This document shows, piece after piece, positions 44,776 through 51,675 of a DNA stretch of 64,000 bases. Numbering within the stretch: position 1 is the first letter of the stretch; each line of letters starts with the position of its first letter. The notes under the pieces are model-generated. The model was not told the DNA's origin, ran no database searches, and worked only from the letters and a program-made list of their open reading frames with translations. Source of the DNA: an uncultured Roseovarius sp. (GTDB lineage: Bacteria; Pseudomonadota; Alphaproteobacteria; Rhodobacterales; Rhodobacteraceae); the NCBI GenBank assembly GCA_947503145.1, contig CANNCP010000009.1:62001-126000 (forward strand). Direction: 5' to 3'. A program made the translations under genes and the position numbers.

Positions 44776-45588
44776 ATGAAGATCGCTCTGCTGCAATGTC
44801 CGCCGCCCACCGCCGACGCGGCTGCCGGGCTGGACCGGATCGACCGGGCCGCCCGAGAGGCCGGCGCGCGTGGCGCGGCGCTGCTGGTCACGCCCGAGAT
44901 GGCCGTGACGGGCTACGCCATCGGGGTTGATGCGGTGCAAGATCTGGCAGAGCCTGCGGACGGGGCCTATCATCGGACCATTGCCGACATGTGCCGGGCG
45001 TATGATATCGCCATCGCCTATGGCTACCCAGAGCATGACGCGGGCGGTGTGGTCTACAACAGCGCCCAGTTGGTGGATGCCTCCGGGCAAACGCGGATCA
45101 ACTACCGCAAAACGCATCTTTTCGGCGACGTGGACCGCGCGCAATTCGCGCCCGGCGCGGCGCTGTCGCCGGTGGTCCCGCTGGGCGACCTGCGGGTGGC
45201 GCTGGCCATCTGCTACGACATCGAATTCCCTGAACTGGTCCGCGCCCATGCGTTGGCCGGTGCCGATCTGGTGATCGCGCCCACGGCCAATATGGTGCCG
45301 TTTGACAGCATCTGCACCCGGATCGTTCCGGCCCGCGCCGAAGAGAACGGCATCGGCATGGTCTACGCAAATTACGTGGGCACCGAGGGCGATTATACCT
45401 ATTGCGGCACATCGTGCATCGTGGATGCGGGTGGCCACGATCTGGCGCGCGCAGGCGCGACGGATGCGGCATTGCTCATCGGTGAGTTCACCGGCAGGCG
45501 CGCGCCAGAAGGTGCGCATCTGGCGGATAGACGCCCGGATCTATACGCCGCGCTGATGGTCCCCAACTCGCGAGAGAGACATGACTGA
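44776..45588 (+). CDS. davA: 5-aminovaleramide amidase-like nitrilase-family protein
   Basis: This 270-residue carbon-nitrogen hydrolase has the full catalytic triad: Glu41 in VTPEMAVTGY, Lys112 in NYRKTHLFG, and Cys146 in AICYDIEFPE. The run of NYRKTHLFGDVDR and PTANMVPFD matches what I recall of Pseudomonas putida DavA. That enzyme hydrolyses 5-aminovaleramide to 5-aminovalerate in lysine breakdown. The gene overlaps davB by 8 bp, which strongly supports this role. The start has GGAG 8 bp upstream. It acts in the cytoplasm. No davT/davD (later steps) lie in the window. Confidence 0.9.
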   Translation: MKIALLQCPPPTADAAAGLDRIDRAAREAGARGAALLVTPEMAVTGYAIGVDAVQDLAEPADGAYHRTIADMCRAYDIAIAYGYPEHDAGGVVYNSAQLVDASGQTRINYRKTHLFGDVDRAQFAPGAALSPVVPLGDLRVALAICYDIEFPELVRAHALAGADLVIAPTANMVPFDSICTRIVPARAEENGIGMVYANYVGTEGDYTYCGTSCIVDAGGHDLARAGATDAALLIGEFTGRRAPEGAHLADRRPDLYAALMVPNSRERHD

Positions 45589-47236
45589 CGCGCCCATCAC
45601 CGCCTTTGGCCCGGATTTCACATTCGCCTTTGACGACTGGCTCACCCATCCCGACGGGCTGGGCCAGATCCCTGCAGACCAGCACGGGCAAGAGGTCGCG
45701 GTGATCGGCGCGGGTATGGCCGGGGTGGTGACCGCCTATGAACTGATGAAGCTGGGGCTGAAGCCGGTCATCTACGAATCCGGCAAGTTCGGTGGCCGTC
45801 TGCGATCGGAGGTGTTCGAAGGCACCCAGGACGTGATTGCGGAACTCGGCGGCATGCGCTTTCCGGCCTCCTCGACGGGCTTCTATCACTACGTTGACAA
45901 GCTGGGCATCGAATCGCGCCCCTTTCCGAACCCTCTGAGTGCGGCGGCAGGATCGACGGTGATCGATCTGGAGGGCAAGACGCTCTATGCCGAGAGACTG
46001 GATGATCTGCCGACACTTTTTCGCGAAGTGGCGGACGCCTACGATCAGGCATTGGAGGATGGCGCGCGGTTCACCGATCTTCAGGCGGCGATCCGGCGGC
46101 GCGATGCGCGGGCGGTCAAGGATATATGGAACCCGATCGTCAAAGGCTGGGACGAGCGCAGTTTCTACGATTTCGTCGCACAGTCAGACGCGTTCAAAAG
46201 GCTCAGCTTTCGGCATCGCGAAGTATTCGGTCAGGTCGGGTTCGGCACCGGTGGCTGGGACAGCGATTTTCCGAACTCGATGCTGGAAATCCTGCGAGTG
46301 AACGCGCTGGGTCTGGACGACGATCAGCGCTACATGGTCGGCGGCGTGGAGGGCGTGCCGCGCGGGCTGTGGTCGCATGCGCCGGAACGGATCGTGCATT
46401 GGCCGCGCGGCACGACGCTGGAGAAACTCCATAGCGGTGCGCCGCTGCCAGGAGTGATCCGCATCCACCGCGACGGGACAGGTGATTTTGAGGTCACGGA
46501 CAGGTGGAAGCGGACCAAACGCTTTGGTGCGGTCGTCGCCACCTGTCAGAGCTGGCTGCTGACCACCGCGATGGACGTGGACGAACGCCTGCTGAGCCAG
46601 GGCATGTGGATGGCGTTGGACCGCACGCGGTACATGCAATCGTCCAAGACCTTTGTGATGGTGGACCGCCCATTCTGGCGTGACCGCGATCCGCAGACGG
46701 GGCGCGAAACGATGAGTGTCACGCTGACCGACCGGATGACGCGCGGCACATACCTGTTCGAGAACGGCCCCGATCAGCCGGCCGTGATCTGCCTGACCTA
46801 TTCGTGGATGTCCGACGCGTTGAAAATGGCGCCCCTGCCCGTGGAGCAGCGTGTCGATCTGGCGCTCGCGGCGCTGTCAAAAATCTATCCGGGTGTGGAC
46901 ATCAGCAAGCATATCATCGGCAATCCGATCACCGTCAGCTGGGAGAACGACCCGAACTTCCTCGGCGCCTTCAAGGGCGCGTTGCCGGGCCACTATCGCT
47001 ATAATCACCGGATGTACGGCCAGTTCATGCAAGCCGACATGCTGCCCGAGCAGCGTGGCCTCTTTCTCGCCGGGGACGGGATCAGCTGGACCCCGGCCTG
47101 GGTCGAGGGCGCGGTGCAGACGGCACTTAATGCGGTCTGGGGTGTGATGCGTCATTACGGAGGGCAGTCCCATGCGGGCAATCCTGGCCCGGGTGACGCT
47201 TATCCACAGATGGGGCCGATCGACCTGGGCAATTGA
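45581..47236 (+). CDS. davB: L-lysine 2-monooxygenase (flavin amine oxidase family)
   Basis: This 551-residue FAD enzyme oxidatively decarboxylates L-lysine to 5-aminovaleramide. The dinucleotide-binding motif VIGAGMAGVVTAYELM is near residues 41-56. Diagnostic segments remembered from P. putida DavB are present in order: LGGMRFPASS, GFGTGGWDSDFPNS, TRYMQSSKTFVMVDRPFW and SWTPAWVEGAVQT. The N-terminus (ITAFGPDFTFAFDDWL) also corresponds. The related tryptophan 2-monooxygenase (IaaM) is the main alternative, but the pairing with DavA favours lysine. Translation is coupled to davA by an 8-bp overlap. Confidence 0.92.
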   Translation: MTDAPITAFGPDFTFAFDDWLTHPDGLGQIPADQHGQEVAVIGAGMAGVVTAYELMKLGLKPVIYESGKFGGRLRSEVFEGTQDVIAELGGMRFPASSTGFYHYVDKLGIESRPFPNPLSAAAGSTVIDLEGKTLYAERLDDLPTLFREVADAYDQALEDGARFTDLQAAIRRRDARAVKDIWNPIVKGWDERSFYDFVAQSDAFKRLSFRHREVFGQVGFGTGGWDSDFPNSMLEILRVNALGLDDDQRYMVGGVEGVPRGLWSHAPERIVHWPRGTTLEKLHSGAPLPGVIRIHRDGTGDFEVTDRWKRTKRFGAVVATCQSWLLTTAMDVDERLLSQGMWMALDRTRYMQSSKTFVMVDRPFWRDRDPQTGRETMSVTLTDRMTRGTYLFENGPDQPAVICLTYSWMSDALKMAPLPVEQRVDLALAALSKIYPGVDISKHIIGNPITVSWENDPNFLGAFKGALPGHYRYNHRMYGQFMQADMLPEQRGLFLAGDGISWTPAWVEGAVQTALNAVWGVMRHYGGQSHAGNPGPGDAYPQMGPIDLGN

Positions 47237-47349
47237 GGTATCGCAAGAAGGGCGTGCAACACACTCAGGTCATTAGATTTTTCATTTGCGATTCGGCAGA
47301 CTGTCGGGCTATGTGACTCAGGGTTGTCTGTGCTTGGAGAAAATCGCCT

Positions 47350-48462
47350 GTGTCTGCGCTGCTGCGACTGCTTGCCATTCTGGCCCTGAGCGCGCTTGTG
47401 TCCGCGTGCAGCCTGCCGCGCGGTGCTGCCTTGCAATCCGAGATACTGACCGAACAGGATGCGCCCGACCCCACGTTTGCCGTAGTGCCTGTCACCCGCG
47501 CAGGGATGGTACAGATCGCGACATGGCCGGTGACCGGCTGGGCAGGCGGATACAACTGGCTCAAGGCCGGGCGCGGCCTGGATTCAACGATCATCCGCAC
47601 CGGCGACCTGCTTGATATCCATGTCTGGGACGCGGACGAGAATTCGCTGCTGATCGGTGCGGGTGGCCGCAACACGGCACTGCCGAAGATGACCGTTTCG
47701 GGCAACGGCGAGATATTCATGCCCTATGTGGGAAAGGTTCTGGTACGTGGTCTGACGCCCGATCAGGCACGTGACCGGATACAAAAGGCGTTGACCGGAA
47801 TTTCGGCCTCGGCGCAGGTGCAGTTGAACGTGACGTCGGGACGCAACAACGCGGTCGATCTGGTCAGTGGCGTCGGCGCCCCCGGTCGCTATACGCTGGA
47901 GAACCGCGATACCGGCATTCTCAGCGTGCTGGCGCAGGGCGGCGGGATCGACAGCGATCTGCGGCATCCGCTGGTGCGGCTCATCCGGGGGGCTCACACC
48001 TATGAAATCCGCGCCGAACGGCTGCTGGCCAGTGCGTCTGCCAATGCGCTGCTGCGCGGCGGCGACCAGATCGCGGTGGTCGAGGACACCCGCAGCTTTA
48101 ACGCGCTAGGGGCTGCCGGCAGCGAGCGGGTGATTTACTTTGAAAAGGACCGGATGAGCGCGATGGAGGCGCTGTCAGAGATGGGCGGTCTGGCCGATAC
48201 CCGCGCCGATCCCAAGGGTGTTCTGGTGCTGCGCGATTATCACGCCAAGCAGGTCGCGGACGGCATCCACGGACCCACACGACAGCAGGTGGTCTTTACC
48301 ATCGACCTGACCAGCGCCGATGGCCTTTTTGCCGCACGGCAGTTCCAGATACATCCCGGCGATACGATTGTTGCCACCGAATCGCCTGTCACCAACGTGC
48401 GGACGATCCTCGGGCTGATCGGTAGCGCTGTGGGCGTCACTCGGGGGGTGGATAACTGGTAG
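47350..48462 (+). CDS. Polysaccharide export outer-membrane lipoprotein, KpsD/BexD/Wza family
   Basis: This 370-residue protein starts with GTG and has a lipoprotein signal peptide ending LVSAC, so it is anchored in the outer membrane. The Poly_export domain reads GDLLDIHVWDADE (about residues 86-98), with VSGNGEIFMPYVGKVLVRGLT. SLBB-type repeats follow (GAPGRYTLEN and later segments). Such proteins form the outer-membrane channel for capsule or exopolysaccharide. KpsT and KpsE are encoded some 42 kb away, so this is a plausible but unproven partner. A short C-terminal amphipathic stretch may form the pore. Confidence 0.9.
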   Translation: MSALLRLLAILALSALVSACSLPRGAALQSEILTEQDAPDPTFAVVPVTRAGMVQIATWPVTGWAGGYNWLKAGRGLDSTIIRTGDLLDIHVWDADENSLLIGAGGRNTALPKMTVSGNGEIFMPYVGKVLVRGLTPDQARDRIQKALTGISASAQVQLNVTSGRNNAVDLVSGVGAPGRYTLENRDTGILSVLAQGGGIDSDLRHPLVRLIRGAHTYEIRAERLLASASANALLRGGDQIAVVEDTRSFNALGAAGSERVIYFEKDRMSAMEALSEMGGLADTRADPKGVLVLRDYHAKQVADGIHGPTRQQVVFTIDLTSADGLFAARQFQIHPGDTIVATESPVTNVRTILGLIGSAVGVTRGVDNW

Positions 48463-48486
48463 CCTTGGCACCCGTGCGTCGCGCGC

Positions 48487-49326
48487 TTACAGCGCGGTCA
48501 GTGTCGCGCTCATTGATGTGACACCGTCTGATCGCTCGATGCGGCCCTCGCGCCGATGCCCCGGATCACCCGGCAGGTAACGCACCGGCGTCGTCACGAA
48601 CACCGGGGCCTGCGCCCGAAAGGTGTAGCGGCACGGAGAGACGCCATCATGCATCTGCATGCAAAGCTCGGTCGCCATCAGCGGCCCGTGCACGACGAGG
48701 TCGGGATAACCCTCTTCATTCCGGCAAAAATCGTGGTCCCAGTGGATACGGTGCCCGTTATGGGTGACGGCGGAATAGAAAAACAGTTGGCCTTCGGAGT
48801 GCAGGCGATAGCCCTCGGGCACCGGGTCGCCCGGCCCGCGCAGGCCGGGGTCCGGTGCGCCGCGATCCCGGTAGACGACGGTCTGTGCCTCTTCAATGGC
48901 CAGCGTGCCGTCCTGGGTGATCTCATGGGCGAGCGTGACAAAGCACATCGCGCCCGATCTGCCCTCCTTGAACGCGACATCGGCCACGGTAACGCGACGT
49001 TCGGCGGGCACGCCCAACCGCAGGGGCACGTGCACGGTGACGTCACCCGCCGCCCACATCCGGCGCGGAAAGGGCGCGGCGGGCAGGAAGCGCCCGGTTT
49101 GCTCGTGCAGGTCACGGCCCTGATGGGCCTCGGGGATTCCGGTGTTGAAGTATATCCAGTGCCAGGTTGGCGGTAGTGCCGCCTCTGGCATGTCGCGGCC
49201 TAGCAGAACTGCCAGCTTCGCGGCTGCTTCGGGGGCGATGCTGTCGGTCACGGTGCGGGTCCGGCCAATGCTGGCCTCGCATTCCACGCGCAATGCATCT
49301 GTCAGTCTTCCTGTTTCGGCAGTCAT
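48487..49326 (-). CDS. MaoC/HTD2-type acyl-CoA dehydratase-like protein
   Basis: This 279-residue protein starts MTAETGRLTD at 49326. The N-terminal half resembles the FAS1-type dehydratase region (WHWIYFNT, HEQTGRFLP), and the C-terminal half has a MaoC-like hot-dog with FFYSAVTHNGHRIHWDHDF, whose Asn/His/Asp are the family's catalytic set. Relatives include HTD2 and mesaconyl-C4-CoA hydratase. A CaiB/BaiF CoA transferase is encoded nearby across a LysR gene, which suggests both act on one branched C4 or C5 acid CoA ester. The exact substrate is inference. Confidence 0.84.
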   Translation of the reverse strand: MTAETGRLTDALRVECEASIGRTRTVTDSIAPEAAAKLAVLLGRDMPEAALPPTWHWIYFNTGIPEAHQGRDLHEQTGRFLPAAPFPRRMWAAGDVTVHVPLRLGVPAERRVTVADVAFKEGRSGAMCFVTLAHEITQDGTLAIEEAQTVVYRDRGAPDPGLRGPGDPVPEGYRLHSEGQLFFYSAVTHNGHRIHWDHDFCRNEEGYPDLVVHGPLMATELCMQMHDGVSPCRYTFRAQAPVFVTTPVRYLPGDPGHRREGRIERSDGVTSMSATLTAL

Positions 49327-49417
49327 CGCGGCGGCTCCTGTTTCTGTTCCGGGTATTCTAACGCCGGTGCGGCCCGCAAGGCCAATAGTCACCACTGGGA
49401 GGGGCGATAGCGTCTGC

Positions 49418-50359
49418 CTATTCCGGCTGAGGCAATTCTGCCTGCCAGAAGCCGCGCGTGACCAGATCGCCCACCACCTTCCGGCAGCAATCCTCGGTTG
49501 CGCGTGTCGCCGCGGTGATCCGGGTGGCGGCAGAGCGCACCAGATAAAGCTTGCGACTGAGGCGCGGGTTCTGGATCGGGCTGCCGATCAGCTTGCCTTC
49601 ATGGACCATCTCGAACACTGCGGCGGGCGAAATGACTGTATAGGCGCTGCCGCGTGCGACCAGAGACAGGATTTGCGGCAGCGAATCCATCTCGATGGCA
49701 ACGGACAGCTCGGAACGCTCACCGCGCGCCGCCCGGTCAATGAAGGTGCGCAGCCCGTGGCGGTTGGAGGGCAGCACGAGGTCCTGCGCGATTACGTCGC
49801 CCAGATCGACCGGCGCGCCCGGAGGGGTCCTGAAGGGCCAATCATCGGGGGCGGAATAGCCCCAGAGTTCTTCGGTCAGCAACAACTCGGAGACGCAGTC
49901 ACCCAGACCGGTATTGTTATAGAGAATCGCCAGATCAATCTCGCCGCTCATCACCCATTCGCGCAGGTGCCCGCTCATTCCCTCTGTGGCGCAGAACTGG
50001 ATTTCGGGCAGTTCCACGCGCAGGGTCTCGGCCATCGGGATCGACAGCGCCATCGAGATTGAGGGCGGCATCCCGAACGTGACGCGCCCGGCGGGCCGCA
50101 AGCCGACATTGGTCACGTCGGCCCTGGCATCCTCCAGCAGGTTTTCGATCCGGCAGGCGTATTGGTATAGTCGCTCGCCGGCCTCGGTCACAGATATCCC
50201 ACGGGCCGAGCGCATCAGCAGCTCGACCCCCAGCGACGCCTCCAGGTTGCGCACCAGTTGCGACAGCGACGGCTGGGCTATCCCGAGGTTGCGCGCGGCC
50301 GCACTCATCGAGCCGTGCTCGACGATCTTGCGAAAATGTTTTAGCTGCCGGGAGTCCAT
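49418..50359 (-). CDS. LysR-family transcriptional regulator
   Basis: This 313-residue LTTR has its helix-turn-helix at about residues 15-50 (GSMSAAARNLGIAQPSLSQ) and a normal C-terminal effector domain. It lies between the dehydratase gene (same strand, 91 bp away) and the divergent CoA transferase gene. The intervening region holds a symmetric T-N11-A motif (50397-50411). It therefore probably controls both neighbours in response to a substrate or intermediate of the pathway. Confidence 0.93.
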   Translation of the reverse strand: MDSRQLKHFRKIVEHGSMSAAARNLGIAQPSLSQLVRNLEASLGVELLMRSARGISVTEAGERLYQYACRIENLLEDARADVTNVGLRPAGRVTFGMPPSISMALSIPMAETLRVELPEIQFCATEGMSGHLREWVMSGEIDLAILYNNTGLGDCVSELLLTEELWGYSAPDDWPFRTPPGAPVDLGDVIAQDLVLPSNRHGLRTFIDRAARGERSELSVAIEMDSLPQILSLVARGSAYTVISPAAVFEMVHEGKLIGSPIQNPRLSRKLYLVRSAATRITAATRATEDCCRKVVGDLVTRGFWQAELPQPE

Positions 50360-50396
50360 GCCTGCGCCCTCCGGGTGCGCTGTTTGCGGTATCCAT

Positions 50397-50411
50397 ATAG
50401 GATGAACCTAT
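50397..50411. promoter_or_regulatory. Candidate LysR box between regulator and CoA-transferase gene
   Basis: ATAGG-ATGAA-CCTAT is a perfect 5-bp inverted repeat that matches the T-N11-A pattern of LysR-type sites. It lies 38 bp before the regulator start and 80 bp before the CoA-transferase start, in the shared promoter region. Confidence 0.65.
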
Positions 50412-50490
50412 CGGGCGGAGATAAACAAGGTATTTGCCGACAATACACTGGACGGTCATTGTGACCGGATCGGGAACGGAAAGGATGAAC

Positions 50491-51609
50491 ATGCAGGACC
50501 TCAAAGGGCTGACAGTTGTCTCTGTAGAACACGCGGTCGCCGCGCCATTTGCCTCCTCCAAGCTCGCGGATGCGGGGGCGCGGGTGATCAAGGTCGAGCG
50601 CCCCGAGGGTGATTTTGCCCGCGGTTACGATTCGCTCGTTGCCGGGCAAAGCTCTTATTTCGTGTGGTTGAACGGGGGCAAGGAATCCATCGCGCTCGAT
50701 CTCAAGTCCGAAGGTGACAAGGCCGTTCTGCGCCGGATCGTTGCCAAGGCGGATATCTTGATCCAGAATCTCGGGCCGGGCGTGATGCAGCGTCTCGGTT
50801 TTGGGGCCGACGACCTGTGCGCCGAGTTTCCCGCGCTTATCTGCTGTTCGATTTCGGGCTACGGCAGCCAAGGACCGCGCGCCCGGCAAAAGGCGTATGA
50901 TCTGCTCATCCAGGCCGAAAGCGGATTATCAGGGATCACCGGCACGCCGGAAGGTCCGGCGCGTGTCGGCGTGTCGGTCGTGGATATCACTGCCGGAATG
51001 ACCGCCTATGCCGCCATTCTGGAGGCGCTCATCGGGCGCAGCGTGACCGGGCGGGGTCGACATATCGAAGTGTCGATGTATCAAGCGATGGCCGAATGGC
51101 TGAACGTGCCCTACCTGCAGCACCGCTATGGCGGCAAGACCCCCGCACGGCAGGGGCTGATGCATCCGACAATCGCGCCTTATGGCCTGTTTGTCTGCGG
51201 CGATGGTCAGGAACTGCTGATTGCGATCCAGAATGACCGGGAATGGGCGGCGCTGACGCAGGTTTTCGGCATGCCGGATCATGCGGCCGCCGACGGGTTC
51301 GCCACCAATGACGACCGCGTAGCCAATCGCCCGGCGGTGGATGCGCTGGTCCAGAGCCTGCTGGGCCGTCAGAGCCGCGAAGAAACGGTGGCACTGCTTG
51401 ATGCCGCGCGCATCGCCTACGGGCGGCTGTCGAACATGCAGGATGTGGTGGAGCACCCGCAGAGCCGCTTTGCCGATGTGCCGCTGGCGGGCGGACCGGT
51501 GGCGCTGCTTGCGTCGGGTGCGACGGTGACGTCAGGGGAGCGCAAGACCTACGGCCCGGTGCCGTCACTAGATCAGCACGGCGCCGCAATCCGGCGCGAA
51601 TTCGGCTGA
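50491..51609 (+). CDS. CaiB/BaiF family CoA transferase
   Basis: This family III CoA transferase of 372 residues starts MQDLKGLTVVSV at 50491 with AAGGA 5 bp upstream; other ATG and longer readings are less well placed. Typical pieces are the N-terminal AAPFASSKLADAGARVIKVERPEGDFAR and its continuation, here cited only as KVERPEGDFAR near residues 32-42, and the LDLKSEGDKAVLRRI region. The catalytic aspartate is expected in the AYDLLIQAESGLSGITG segment near 132-148. It transfers CoA between carboxylic acids. The neighbouring dehydratase and LysR gene suggest a mesaconate-, citramalate- or itaconate-like substrate, but this is inference. Confidence 0.88.
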   Translation: MQDLKGLTVVSVEHAVAAPFASSKLADAGARVIKVERPEGDFARGYDSLVAGQSSYFVWLNGGKESIALDLKSEGDKAVLRRIVAKADILIQNLGPGVMQRLGFGADDLCAEFPALICCSISGYGSQGPRARQKAYDLLIQAESGLSGITGTPEGPARVGVSVVDITAGMTAYAAILEALIGRSVTGRGRHIEVSMYQAMAEWLNVPYLQHRYGGKTPARQGLMHPTIAPYGLFVCGDGQELLIAIQNDREWAALTQVFGMPDHAAADGFATNDDRVANRPAVDALVQSLLGRQSREETVALLDAARIAYGRLSNMQDVVEHPQSRFADVPLAGGPVALLASGATVTSGERKTYGPVPSLDQHGAAIRREFG

Positions 51610-51625
51610 TCGCACGGACGGGGCC

Positions 51626-51675
51626 AAAGCGTTTCGCCTTTACCTGATGTTTCAGGTTAACGGCGAAATTCTTTA
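51626..51675. repeat. Dispersed palindromic intergenic repeat, copy 1
   Basis: A 50-bp nested palindrome with outer arms AAAGCGTTTCGCC and GGCGAAATTCTTT and inner arms ACCTGA/TCAGGT. It lies between the CoA transferase and polA, two genes that converge, and its end overlaps the polA stop codon. It resembles a second copy at 59227-59273. It may end transcription from both sides. Confidence 0.65.
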
